Part shown: positions 52,305-64,000 of the stretch, in pieces | Numbering within the stretch: position 1 is the stretch's first letter | How the letters are laid out: the number at the start of each line of letters is the position of its first letter | Assembly (NCBI GenBank): GCA_950295325.1 | Contig: OX485803.1 | Coordinates: forward strand, 2,664,001-2,728,000 | From: Polytrichum commune | Lineage: Eukaryota; Streptophyta; Polytrichopsida; Polytrichales; Polytrichaceae | Direction of reading: 5' to 3' | DNA length: 64,000 nt | Program-made: the position numbers and the translations under genes | The notes under the pieces: generated by a model | What the model was told of the DNA's origin: nothing | The model's database searches: none | Seen by the model: only the letters and a program-made list of their open reading frames with translations

Positions 52305-54192
52305 GAGCATTGCTATTTCGGCTCAGCACAAAAAGTGGGTGTAGATGGCATGAAATGTTAACTAATCATTTTTTTGGCTTTAACAACCCATCCTTTTAAT
52401 GTCAGGTGGGCCGAGACAACAATTCATGTAAGTCAAGGATAACCCTCAAACTACAAGAATGAAATCACAAAGCAACTAGTCATGGAAAAAATTTCAAGTT
52501 CCATCCAACCACAAGCTTATATCTTCTATAGAGAATATTCCCAACACTCCAAGAGAGTCGGCGCGTTGGGAGTTGGTGTGAATGAGGAACGCATCACCAT
52601 GAGCATAGTTGCAAGCTCGTATATGAATCCGAAACATGTACATTGAGCATGATGATGGAATAAGTGCTATTGTCTCTTGTTGGAGGTGGTCCGTGTTGGT
52701 GTAACACTATGTTATTGATGAATATTGTTAAGGAACCCCTTGACTAACAACAAACACATGGTTAATGTGAATGAGTTTTTGAGGAGTATACATTGGGTCT
52801 ATACACAAGAAGAAATCGTGTCCAAATGAACCATGGCATGTGTTGGCAGTTCCCTTTGAGCTCATCGCCGTCTTGTCTGGTACCGCCATTTCCACTACCA
52901 TTTTAACTACAAAGAGGGTGGCATTGGCTTAAATCCATTTATGTAATAAAAACTATGTAGTATGGCATTGATGGTATCCATGGATGGTAGTTGTCACCAC
53001 TTTGGTAGCCATTAGGTAGATACTAAGTAGCCATTGGGGTAGCTACTCAGTATTTGTGTTTCTTTGGTTCTTTGAATTCAACTTTGAGTGCCAAATGTTT
53101 ATTTATTTTAATTCATATTTTAAGCCCATGTTCTATGCTTTTTTGTGGGTTTCACTACTTTCGTGGGTTTTAATATTTTATTGCATATTTCGAAGCTCAA
53201 AAACTTTATTCTTGTAGGTTCAAGTTTTTCCGAAGGTGTAGGAGGTCAAATGTATGCCGATGTTGAATGTTTGATGCATATTTTGATGTGTGTATATGAG
53301 ATATTTTATGGTGGTCACGCATAAAGGTCTACACCGAGGTTACAACTATAGAGAACCTCGAAACTCTGACCACCGACACCCATTGTGTGAAAACGTATAC
53401 ACCTACTAACATGAAATATGCACAAAAAAATTGGTAAGTAAACCAAGTTGCTATTATATGGTCGCACTCGTTTTGAATCCCTTGCTAGACTTAGGCTAGA
53501 CATTCTTTGCCTTACAAGTTCACATATTGTTGATATTGTCCCCCCTTTCATATAGTTTAGGTGTTCACTATCAAAATCATAAGAAACCATGTACTATAAG
53601 GCTTCCTATAATTGGCAATGACAACAAAGCTCATTACTTACACCCCATTCAATTGTCAATCTAGCCAAGCTAGGTTGGAAGATAGCTTTCTCAAACATCA
53701 TAACAACATAGATTAGAGGATCTACCCACACCCACTCCATTCAACAAATTTAAAACATAATACCGTCACCCTTACAATTGTTACTTCGTGAACTTATGTG
53801 CAACCTACTTTGGATTGCCTCTACTTGAACCAAACACACCTTTGGCCCCTCCCCTCCCATGTAGGCACCCCAAATATGTACTACGTAAAATGCATTGGGC
53901 AATTTATATGTGTCTTGATGTGTTAGTATTTATAAATTTTTATGCATTTATTGTGATTTGTTTGTGTTTTGAAACATCGTGAATGAATCTTAGGACATTG
54001 TACTTAGCAAACCCATCCCGACTTGGTTTACGAGGTACCAACACATGCTTTACATGACAAGTTTGATACGGGGAAACAGAAAGAAAGAAAGAAAAGTTCG
54101 AATGCATAAGAAGAAAGCTGACGAGGTTGGTAAACCATATGTCAAGGGCCCGTCAAGGTCCCTTTGGATGATTTTCAAGGGCTCTTAGCATT
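52305..54192. other. No gene seen
   Basis: AT-rich unrecognised sequence. A frame of 91 codons at 53315-53590 has no recognisable feature. Confidence 0.4.
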
Positions 54193-54430
54193 GGAGGGAG
54201 GGAGTTATTGTGTACAAGCATACCTCTCATCCATCCAACATAAAACAATTGGATCCTATAAGTTTGTAGTTCATTCATCTCAAATGACTCCAAGTATACT
54301 ATTTTGGGGTCTTTAAAGCTAATGATAGTCTCAAATCAACTAAAAAAAGTAACCTACATGTTGCATACTATTTAAAGGTACTTATGTTGGATGAATGAGA
54401 GGTATACACATATATGATAATTCCCACTCC
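54193..54430. mobile_element. ~240 bp TIR element, family B copy 3
   Basis: The arms are GGAGGGAGTTATTGTGTACA... and, inverted, ...TATATGATAATTCCCACTCC, each with a TACCTCTCATCCA-type inner part. A single left-end-like copy also occurs near 29581-29640. Confidence 0.6.
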
Positions 54431-55040
54431 TTGTACAAGTGCTTAAATCCAACATTATCATATTTAAACCTTTATTTCTTACTTTTTTTTTATATACAAA
54501 TGATCCTAACACGCCATCATGCCCTTCTTCTCTTGGGAAATTTAATCAAACTCATGATCTTGTCACGGGGTTGAGGTACCATATTCCATAGACTGGAATT
54601 CAAGCTTCATCACATCATCACATTCAAGGTTGGAGCAAACATGTGCCATGATTAAGGTCGAGGCATCCATAGTCGACCATGTCCATTCAATTGCTGACCA
54701 GGGTCATCTAATGCCGACATGGATTTGATGTATATATTTTTTAAACGAACGGAGTTTAGATTTACGCGGTGGTGGCTTATGATTGATTACCCTCAGCCGA
54801 TCATTAGAATTGAAACGAGTGATTATGGGTTAACCTATAGATCAACTATGTGTTACCCAAACTTTACCTCTTCATTAGCAATTTCCACATTCATAATTAT
54901 TATTATTTACATTTTCCTTAGAACATTTTTTCCCTCTTCGTAAGAAAAACAATTCCGCACTATCACTCCTCCTAACAGATGCAAAACCTCTTATATTATT
55001 GATCATAGATTCCTCAACCACAATCGGGATGTATATACTT

Positions 55041-55066
55041 TATTGTTGTTGTTGTTGTTGTTGTTA

Positions 55067-55097
<31 letters not shown>
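55041..55097. repeat. GTT/GTTTT microsatellite
   Basis: About seven TTG units are followed by TTTTG and TTTTTG units. Confidence 0.8.
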
Positions 55098-55734
55098 TGG
55101 CTCAAAGAGATGTACGTACTTTGAAGAAATAAAACCATTCCTTCGTTGTCAAGTCAAATTGTAGCCCGGACATTTCGCACACTGCAAGCGAATCAGTGGA
55201 CCTGTGGCGAGAATAAAAAAAGAGCGAGGTAATTGATGAGTTTCGGGGGTTTACAATGATGGGGGCGAATTATGAGCGCCAGTGAGAAGGGCGTGGAACC
55301 CATAATTCCCATTCTGCTTTTGAACGAACGGAGGCCCTCTCTTGAGTGTTGGCAAGGGGGAGTGCTCCTATATAAAGTGGACCCCCCATCATTCCATCCA
55401 ACATCAAAGCTCTAAAACAACACGCGGCTGCTCAAAGGAGAAGTTTGGTTGGTCGATTTCACGTCGGAATTCGCTCCAAAACCCCGGATTAGTCTAGTCT
55501 AGTCTAGCCCAAGTTATTGGAAATGCATCGTCAATCAACGTATAGTGGGTAAAGCTTTTGGTTGTGTTGGATGGATGCGATGATTCTTGCCCTCTTTGTT
55601 GATGTAAGAAGATAATAACAAGAGGATGCCCTTGGTCATTTAGAAAATTTTAACACCGTAGGTGCTTCTTGTAGTTAAGGGGTGCCGTCGAAGAAAACAA
55701 TGTTATTTGAGGTATGTGAATGTAATTTGATCAC

Positions 55735-56090
55735 ATTTTCTTCATTGGACATGTGTGTGTGATTGGTGTGTGGTTGGGTGAGGAACAAAGGACAAACACC
55801 ATAAAGAGACATGTTCAGAAAAGATTGGACTACGTCCTTAAATTTTATCAACTACTCCATGCTCGATAATGAACACCTTGTGGGAAGATATGTCTATTCA
55901 AATAAAGAATCAACAAACATGCACTTGAATTGACCATAATTGAATTAAGGGAGGTCCAATTTTTGTTGATGCTTCGTCGTAGTGTTGCTAATGCAACACA
56001 AACTTTGTTGTGTATATCTAATCGGTAGAGGTCGGAGAACATGAAAAACAAACCACATAACACCCACATACCTTACGTGATTGAGAAAAT
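55735..56090 (-). repeat. Dispersed repeat copy, related to 30060-30360 and 5990-6200
   Basis: Read on the minus strand it shares order and wording with 30060-30360: an ACACCCACATACC-type end, AACATGAAAAACAAA, a TGTTGATTC stretch and a GTAGTCCAATCT stretch. A 73-codon frame lies inside but is not shared intact with the other copies, so it is not called a gene. Confidence 0.45.
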
Positions 56091-56698
56091 GCACACCCAA
56101 TATCACCATGGTGGATGGAATCCAGGTTTTGAAAAGTTTGCAACAACTGTCATTTCAAAATGCAAGTGACCAACATTTGGTGTGGAGCCACTGGTGACAC
56201 ATACATCGTTTCCATTTTAGTACCCTTTTTAGTGCCAACTCAATGTCTAGCTCAATGATACGCTTCGTATCACAATTCGGCCTTTGAGGGTATAATGTTC
56301 TCCCTCTTTAATAAGACACACATATGGTTGCGCAAGAAAGTGTCATTATCCGAACGTCGTATTCTTGGTAACATGACATTTGGGTCTCAAATGTCGTACA
56401 ATCGAGTTTTTTCAATAAAACTACGTATTTCAATGTAAAATGTCATTTTGTATACATAAAATGAAGATACACAAGTATGAAAGAACACTTGTATTGAATA
56501 GACATGCTCACAACGTTCCCTAGGGTTCCTTGCACATTCCACAATACCAGTCACATACAAACCGTAAGATAAATATGGATCTCACTACTTTTGCAAATTA
56601 AAGACCTCTATTAATGACAACTTAGGCCTAAAAAATGTCATATTACAAACATCATAGTTGTAGTGTGCAAAGGAAATGAACACTAGGGAGTTTGGTTG

Positions 56699-57262
56699 AC
56701 AAGAAAAGCGTCGTATGATAAGTATCGGAATATGGAGGTTAGACCGTAGATATATACAAGACTATTATTGCAACCCTATTGTTGAAATCACATAAGTTGA
56801 TTCAATGTTGGAATTCGAGGTGACTAAGTCAAAGTGAAATGAACATTATTCATGTGCGAATTTGGAGGGTTGGGATGGTGTGTCCTTATGACCTACTTAT
56901 CGATTGTGTACCTATTTGTTCATGCCTGACGCACCTTTCCATTTAGGCTTGTGTTTCAGAATTCGGTTCGGATTTCGGTTCGGATGAGGCTAGGGTGCAA
57001 GAAAAGCCTGCCTCTCCCAAGGTTGTTGGTAAATTCATTCAAATGGGGTTTCATTTTATCAATTCAGGTAGAAAGAGAATATTCACCGTGCTATGTAAAA
57101 TATTTCTTTGTGTTTTTACCAGTGCCTGGGAAGTTTTTGGGCATAGTCGGTCAAGATCCTAGTGATTTTAAATGATAATGAACACCTTGTGGTAACAAGA
57201 AAAGCGTCGTGTGATAAGTATCGTAATATGGAGGTTAGACCGATTGTGTACCTATTTGTTCC
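56699..57262. repeat. Local duplication of a 50-base block
   Basis: An ACAAGAAAAGCGTCGT..GATAAGTATCG..AATATGGAGGTTAGACCG block occurs at about 56699-56748 and again at about 57194-57243. The CGATTGTGTACCTATTTGTT piece occurs near 56901 and, directly joined to the second copy, near 57241, as if a roughly 500-base segment had been duplicated and shortened. Confidence 0.55.
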
Positions 57263-57866
57263 GATTGTGTACCGATAATTTACATGTTTGACATCTTCCG
57301 GTTTTGCTTCATTCATTTTGAGGTATATTCTTTTACAGATTCCTCTAAAATGATGGGTAATTCTCTTGAAGTCTTGAACTTCAATCAACTATTTCTCAAA
57401 CTCAACCGGTTCATGTGTAACTAACCACCGGTTCTGCCCGAGCAATGGTTTTCACCCTCCTTGTTAATAGCATTAAACATTTTTATTTAATAAGAGGAAA
57501 GAGGGTGAATGTTCACAACATCTACAGAGGGGGGAGAGCGAACCAGGGGAGGAGAGGGTTAAAACATTGATTTCTATCATAAAGCCCCATGTTTACTATT
57601 CAAATCTAACTGAACTCCTAAAGCAAGGTCAATGACCCTAAATTAGTATGTTGAGCTTAAATTGGGATGAATAAGCAACTATTACCCTCTTGGCAAGTGC
57701 TAAGGTAACCAAAACAAGAGGGAATAGAAGTTGAACGAAATGAAACCGATTTCAAGGTGCGGGAAGTCAAAAAGCTTATGGTACTAAAGCATATCAAGAC
57801 GGTGACAATTAACAAATTTTCCTAGAGTAACAAAGTGCGATGACCATTGTGGAATAAGGACTTATA

Positions 57867-58136
57867 TCAACTTGGTGGTGTCATGGGAAGAAAGACTTGA
57901 GATTGCCCAATATAACATCTAAAACCTACAATAACTCTAATGAAATCGTAGATGTAACACTCCATAAAACTTGCCTTATTTTCAACTACATTATAAAAAC
58001 AAAGTTGACAAAATTTGTTATCTCTAGGAATTAGGAGTTGACCACAAGCCAATTTCAATGTCAAGCCTATAAATGAAAATTCAATAAGAAGCACTGATAA
58101 AAATAAATAAATCAACAAAATAAAACGATTCCTCAA
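57867..58136 (-). pseudogene. Possible LINE reverse-transcriptase C-terminal remnant
   Basis: The 89-codon frame contains PRDNKFCQLCFYNVVEN followed by F-M-E-C and Y-D-F-I-R. This resembles the C-terminal C-x2-C ... E-D-E-x-H-F ... C-P-x-Y-x-x-I-R segment of many non-LTR reverse transcriptases. The usual His is Ser and the second Asp is Asn, and no reverse-transcriptase core was found nearby, so this would be a dead fragment. The assignment is by eye. Confidence 0.35.
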
Positions 58137-58257
58137 ATCATGGCATATTTATTATATATGTTAAATTATATAAATAGCCTGAGATTCACATTTCGAACAC
58201 ATTCAATCTGAAGCCATTGGCTAGTGCTCAATACAAAGGCACAGGACCTGAGTATGA

Positions 58258-58330
58258 GGGGATGTAGCTCAGATGGTAGAGCGCTCGCTTAGCATGCGAG
58301 AGGTACGGGGATCGATACCCCGCATCTCCA
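58258..58330 (+). tRNA. tRNA-Ala (AGC)
   Basis: This is a 73 nt cloverleaf. The acceptor stem GGGGATG pairs with CATCTCC (one G-U). The anticodon stem CTCGC/GCGAG encloses loop TTAGCAT with anticodon AGC at 58291-58293. The T stem CGGGG/CCCCG closes loop ATCGATA, and the discriminator base is A58330. The A box is at 58265-58276 and the B box at 58309-58319. There is no intron and no encoded CCA. The A at the first T-loop position is also seen in other eukaryotic tRNA-Ala genes, so it is not a defect. Confidence 0.96.
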
Positions 58331-59225
58331 GGTTTTGCTCTTTTGAAGGACTTTTGAAGAAAATTGGAGTTTGTGGATTGCTGTGATTTATTTGTGACGA
58401 TGATGTATTCCTTTTAAAATATGCACATGGCATTCGCTGCTAAGAAAGTGAAGCAAAAATGTCCATGATGTTACTTCGCAATTTTAATTTCGTGATGGCG
58501 TCTCCATTCAAAAATAAGGCAGAAAGTCATATCACGCCAATCGTCAACTCCAACAACAGAAAAATGTCTATTATTGAAAAATGCAGAGTCTGGAATCAAT
58601 GTGTAGATGAAATTATACATGAAGTATGAATAGAGAGCTCAGGAACAAAATAAGGAATCAGGAGCTTTAGATTTCATGCACTCATCCATAGTCTCAAAAT
58701 TAGATCAAAGTGATAAGAAGTCCTAGGTTTGAATATATGAGCATTAACACAGTGGGTGGTATGAAGATTAAGTCAAATGACGCTTGTTTGAAGAGGTATT
58801 TACTACATTGAAGATACACACACCTCAAGACTCTTTCGTCGAGAATTTATAGATGCTACACCACAGTATCTTAATGCAACTGAGCTAGAATGCATCAAGA
58901 GCAAGAAAAACTTAGTGGAAAAGTGGACCAGGATCGTTCATGTTTACAAGTCGGTCCTGTCCGATTGATAGTAAGATGTCAAAAAACTCTGATCCCCTGT
59001 CCTATGTTATAACATCAGCACTACCTACAAAACTAGGTGGCCGTCTGGTTTTGTCTACAAGTTTAGAAGACCAGGTCTAAAGTAGACCATTTTCATATTT
59101 TAAAAGTACACCATATTGACAATTAAAAGGAGATAGTAACCGCTATGTACAACTCAAATTGGTAGTCTGATGCTTGCGTTTTTCTTGCCTGCCTTAAGGT
59201 TTCACTTGCTGCGAAAGCACGCTGA
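58331..59225. other. Intergenic between tRNA-Ala and the TPR gene 3' end
   Basis: No coding sequence. The right part must hold the 3' UTR of the TPR gene. No clear polyadenylation signal was assigned. Confidence 0.4.
58333..58336 (+). terminator. RNA polymerase III terminator of tRNA-Ala
   Basis: A TTTT run begins three bases after the tRNA 3' end, the usual Pol III stop signal. A second run follows at about 58341. Confidence 0.7.
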
Positions 59226-62200
59226 TCACGGTGTGTTCACAATCACACTGCTAACGGCACTAGTCGATTCATATTCCGAGGGTGCGTCTCTGATGAGCGA
59301 CCTTTTGCTCCGAATTCCGCCGCCACCTCCTGCTTTGAAGAACTTTCGTGATGATCGCCTCCTTGAATTCTCTAACTGCAAATTAAGATAAAGAGTAACA
59401 CTGTTTCAGACTTCAAACTAAACGATTGTTTTAAGCGCACTGACCAGTTGAGTGACTGCTCAGACTCCCAACTTCATGCTCGTGAATGCCAATATGCATA
59501 ATAGCAATTTCTTAATCTTGGATGCGAACATATTATCCAATTTCATGTTCTTGTGGCAACTCTATGGAAGGATTTTTTATAACTGTGTGCATAAGGTTTA
59601 TGAAAAGCTTAGGCATACAATTCTACCCTATGTGTAGTTGATGGTTTATTAAAGTGAAAGTTTGTCCAGGATCACATTTAATGAATCCATGGATAGGAAG
59701 GTTGCTATTTCAAAAATTTAAACAACTTTATGCAAGTGATATTCATGGCGGTTGATGGTATATTCAATGATAGGTTGTCCAGGATCACAATTCACACCAA
59801 GATGAGCAGGTCCTTACCGTAGTGTCATAGTCGAGCAACTCGGCCACAGTGAGATCATTCAATGCACCCTCCTCATCACCAAGCAGCTTCTTCACTTTTC
59901 CACGCACCCTGAACATCAACCAGTCGAACCCAGCCTTCAGATTGGAGTGGAATGGAGCGGCTACAATACATCTTGCTGATATATTAGCCAACAAGAATTT
60001 GAATCCTAGTCACCTCAAAGTAGCCATGCAGCACCTATGTTACAAACAAGGAAGTGATTCACTGTCATAGAGATCGTTATGCAAATCACATTTCCCAATA
60101 ACCCCATTTACCAATAACTCTCTTGGTAAGGACGATTTAATTGCTAGGGTGCCTACCTCAAGGTAAAGTTGTTGCTGGGTTCTAGTTCATCAGCTCTGTC
60201 CAAGTCCGACAGAGCACCCTGCAGGTCACCAAGCTTTCGCTTTACATCACCTCGGACTCTGCAGGGAGAAATTTGAAATTCAGTTCCAAAAAAATTCTGC
60301 AATGGCAAGAAGGCTATGTCCTGAAATTCCAATACGTTATATAACGATATGCACATCACACTTAGCGGGGAAGGTCATGGACTAAACGGCCAATTTATAT
60401 GAAAATATCTAGAGTACAAAACTAATCGGCAAGCATAAAATCCACAGATGAGATTCCAAGAGCTTTGACAACATACCCAAGGATCCAACTGCTGTGTGGG
60501 CTTAGACAATCCGCCCTGTTCAGATCCCGTAATGCATCTTTGTAGTTGCCTAGCTTCCTCTTCACATTACCACGAGCCCTGACCGAAGATACAGTACGGC
60601 ACATACCGTCGTCAGATAGGAACCATCCAAAGAATGCAACTTCTGTTTCCTTGTGCATCAATTAAGCATCTCTGAGGGAAATATACTTTCTCAAATCATT
60701 TTAAATAAGCCCGAGTTTCCTCAATATGATGTGTTTATTACAAATTTTCATAATATTAATTTCATTATCATTTCAACTCCTTGTCCTCTCCACTTTGATG
60801 CATTTATTTGTGGAATTAATAATTTAACCAAGATTTAGTCAAAGATTCGACATTCACCTCAATTGACCAAATTATCACAATTTCCCACTCTTACAACTGG
60901 GTCATCAGAAACTGCTCCGATCATCCATAACCAATTTTGGTTTCTGTAAATTGGTTGACAGCAATAACCTAGAATTAGATTCTTTCGGACATAAATATAA
61001 AGATTAATTAGGGATTTTCAAATTTGAGATTGTAAAACATTATTGACTATGTACTAGGCGTAACTGTTCTTCGAAACAGCCTTTCTGACTGGGTTACCGA
61101 TCATGACATCATAAAGCAGATCTCTGGCAGACCTAAGCATAAGTGTTTCAGAAAATAAATTCAGTCTGTACGGTTGTCTCCCCAAGTCTGGGTAGTACAT
61201 AAATGATGATAAGAGTCGAGTTTGGACCTTAGGGTGACATGGTTATCCGGCTCAGCTTGATCAGCTCTATTCAAGTCTGCAAGTGCTCCCTTGTAGTCAT
61301 TCAGCAGATATTTGATTTTGGCCAGTATTCTGTGACAAATCCAGAAAAAAGAAAGGGCAACCATCAGTATGCGATTTTTGAGAAACAGTGAAGTTGTTTT
61401 GGAAATCTATCAAAGAAGGCTCCATACCGGAGTGTGTTCTCATGATTGCGTGTGGCGCGATCGGCGGCTTGCAAGTCTGCCAGTGCATCCTGATAGTCTC
61501 CCAACTCATAAAACAGCTCACCACGAACTCTGCAGAATTCACATGGTATTTGGTTAGGGCCAGAGAACCCAATTTACTTTTCCTTGAACCTTATCTGTTT
61601 CAAGGAATGATTTCCTTTCGTGACTAATATAGAAAACATACCTTACGTCCAGGGTCCCCTGAGATTGCTAAACAGAATCAATTACACCAATCGAGAATCT
61701 CAACACTACATAATTCAAATGCAAGGCTGGGTGTTGATTCGGTCAGTACCTCAGAGCTGCAATGTCCTCAGGTTCCAGTTCCAAAGCTTTATTAAGGTCT
61801 TCCAGTGCAGCTGGGAATTCCTTTGCGTGAAACTTCACTTCTCCTCTGACCCTATGTTGAGAAAATATCAAGTGTTTGGCGGAAGTCAACCATCTTGTAG
61901 AATAGCGACAATAAAGAAAGATTGAACGAAAATATCACAGGCATTGCTTGCAGGAAAGTACCCAAATTTTAAGGCTTTGAACGAACCTGTATGCTGCACT
62001 ATTCTTGGGATCAAGATCTAGGGCTTTATTTAGATCGATGAGAGATTCCTCTAACTGACCCTTGCGAAACTTCGCATCCCCTCGATATCTGTAAATGACT
62101 CACAAAATCAGATAATCTTGAAATAGTGTCTGGCCTTAGAACAGAGGCTCATATGCACACACTTTCAAATCAGATTCCCTGCTGGAAAACAACAGGTCAG

Positions 62201-64000
62201 CAGCAGCAGCAGCAGGAGGAGGATGCAATGCCTGACCCAAGAAGATGGCACTTCTGCTCACCTGAATATGGAACTATTTTTGGGGTCCAACTGATGTGCC
62301 CTATTAAGGTCAATCAATGCCCCTTGGTAATCGTGCAGATTTAGTCTCACAATGCCACGCACCCTGCAGAATCAGTCAACACATATAACAATTTAATCAA
62401 AAATGCATGACCAACAGAGAAACTACGAGGACAATCATATGAAACCCTTAAACTGTTAATTTGAAATTATAGTGATCTGATTGGAATCGCATAAAATAAT
62501 GGTTTGTTGTATGATAAGCCATAACGATGTAAATCCAGGAGCATTGCAGTCTAAATAGTTCTTTTGATGATCCTTAACTCTTAGACACTTCCACTGAAAG
62601 TCGATAGTACCTATCTAACTCCAAACGTGCCTTACTAACAAATATGCTTAAGGTTGCCCCAAATGACAGACATACCGGAGCACATCTAGATCATTGGGCT
62701 CAATATGGTCGGCAAGATCTAAATCAATTAAAGCTCCTTTGTAATCATGCAGGTGCCGCTTTACTCGCCCACGAAGCCTGCATTAGGTAGGCCAGATCTC
62801 AGTAACAGCAGAATTTGTTGTTGCAAAAAATACCACGAGTACATCACAAGAGCCTGACAGTGAGCTCTAACAGAGAAGAAACTCGCAAGTCATACAATCA
62901 AAGGATTCCAATGTAAACCAGCCATGAGAATAATCAGAAAGATTGAAAAAACTTAAAGCTTGGAAGAATGTGCGAGGGTGCAGGCTATAATGTACCTCAA
63001 TGTCCACACGTCATTAGGTTGCAGACGATTAGCAGTGTTCAGACATTGCAAAGCACCTCGCCGATCTCCAAGAGCTGATTTAGCAGCACCCAATGCTCTG
63101 AATTTCATGGAGTCAAACAACCATCAATCCGTGTCCAAGAGACTACAGCAACCTAATGCATGCCAATATGGAAGGCAAAAAAGGAGATATCCGGCTCTCA
63201 TATTTAATGCACGCCATACCTCAGGGTAAATGTATCATTGGGTTTAATACGGTCTGCTCGAGTCAAATCTTCCAAGGCCCCTTGATAGTCATTCATCCAG
63301 CATTTCACATCTCCCCGCAACCTGCGAAAACAACAAACCACGCACATAGTGACAGGGTGTCACATTCCATAGACTTTTGCCTCAACCTGGGAGATGAGCT
63401 TCCATCAAGTTCAAAAGAGGAATCCTCGATATTTGAGGGTGAAACATACTGGAGGATGAAGCTGTTGTTGGGGTCAAGAGCGTCTGCCTTGTTCAGATCC
63501 CCGAGCGCACCCGCGTAGTCTTTCATTAGAAATTTGACAACGCCCCGAGACCTACAAATGACACCCAAAATATATGCCAGCTTTATCAATCAATTAACCA
63601 GTTTTTTATGCCGGACATGCCGGACATGGATATTCCATAGAGTATGACGGCATGCTTGTGCCACCATTTACAACCAAAACAGCTCATTCTCCACTGATTA
63701 TGTTATGGATGGCCTCCTTTGGAAGCTTTGGCCGGGCAAATGTGAGAGCACCTACCCGGAAATTGCGGTGAGGAATGGAGGGACGAGCATGCCATCGTAC
63801 ATTATATAAAGCCTAAAAAGCCGGTGCTAGCAAAAATATTTGCCCTCTCCCGTGAGGAACGCTCTAAGCAGTTCCCATATGCCATATATTGATCGAATAT
63901 GGAAGGTAACTTCAGATAACCAGTAAGGTTTTGACTGTGTAGCCTACCTGAGTGAGAAGGCGCGAAGATTCTTGCAACCCACCGAAGCTCGCACTAGCTT
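59226..64000 (-). CDS. TPR-repeat protein, one TPR per exon (5' end outside window)
   Basis: Exons: 64000-63948 (partial), 63551-63450, 63321-63220, 63097-62996, 62777-62676, 62363-62262, 62088-61987, 61851-61750, 61529-61428, 61329-61228, 60578-60477, 60258-60157, 59908-59818, 59375-59226 (stop TGA at 59228-59226). The eleven exons from 63551 to 60157 are each exactly 102 nt, bounded by phase-2 introns, and encode one 34-residue TPR. The shared pattern is R-x-RG-x-VK-x(3)-DY-x-GAL-x-DLN-x-A-D-x(2)-PN-x(4)-LR. The 91 nt exon is a shortened repeat. The last exon adds a basic, Gly-rich tail of about 50 residues. At least 471 residues are present. TPR arrays form right-handed solenoids for protein binding; the partner is unknown. 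No signal peptide or membrane segment is visible in this part. Confidence 0.88.

Larger units (their letters stand above)
54431..57866. other. No gene seen; repeat fragments
   Basis: Apart from the microsatellite (55041-55097), the repeat at 55735-56090 and the local duplication (56699-57262), nothing is recognisable. Confidence 0.4.

Noticed and set aside
55848-56069. 73-codon minus frame with a plausible-looking protein
   Set aside because: The same repeat at 30060-30360 does not keep the frame, so it is not supported as coding.
1-64000. CRISPR arrays, bacterial operons, rRNA genes
   Set aside because: None seen; the splice structure and transposons indicate a plant nuclear genome.

Overview
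This window looks like nuclear DNA of a land plant with a repeat-rich genome. The evidence is a multi-exon gene with GT-AG introns and an unusual chromatin-type domain mix, an intron-rich TPR gene, a plant-type tRNA-Ala(AGC), a Ty3/gypsy LTR retrotransposon primed by a tRNA-Asp-like site, and many small TIR elements with TTA/TAA target duplications. The species cannot be named from sequence alone. A seedless plant is possible, but that is a guess. Exons were assembled by eye from splice consensus and reading phase; no transcript data were available.

Layout: 1-8.6 kb is gene-free repeat debris (a 369 bp MITE, two of the ~250 bp TIR elements, an inverted pair of a dispersed ~350 bp repeat). 9.5-19.8 kb (minus strand) is a 16-exon gene for a 932-residue protein with two Tudor-like domains, AT-hooks and an RCC1-type propeller; a GC-rich presumptive promoter lies at 19.8-20.7 kb. 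20.7-27.05 kb is a mosaic of degenerate repeat units and nested PIF/Harbinger-like MITEs whose target duplications can be read exactly. 27-31 kb is mostly unrecognised, with one SINE (11 bp TSD) and one 237 bp TIR element.

31,078-45,420 is a complete, very young gypsy element (minus strand). Its 1737 bp LTRs differ at 2 positions by eye and it has a 5 bp TSD. It carries two small ORFs before gag, an intact gag-pol, and two further ORFs after pol. In two places neighbouring ORFs lie in one frame separated by a single UAG, and a perfect 10 bp palindrome, GACTATAGTC, recurs in the U3 and post-pol region. These two features are the strongest candidates for something new here. The element sits beside an older, decayed relative (PBS and LTR at 46.2-48.3 kb).

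48.3-58 kb is repeat debris: a pogo/Tigger-like transposase tail, a 417 bp MITE, a second copy of a 94-95 bp hAT-like mini-element, and a possible LINE tail. A tRNA-Ala gene lies at 58,258-58,330. 59.2-64.0 kb (minus strand) is the 3' part of a gene in which eleven consecutive 102 bp exons each encode exactly one 34-residue TPR. The two protein genes have no evident functional link; the rest of the window is mobile DNA.
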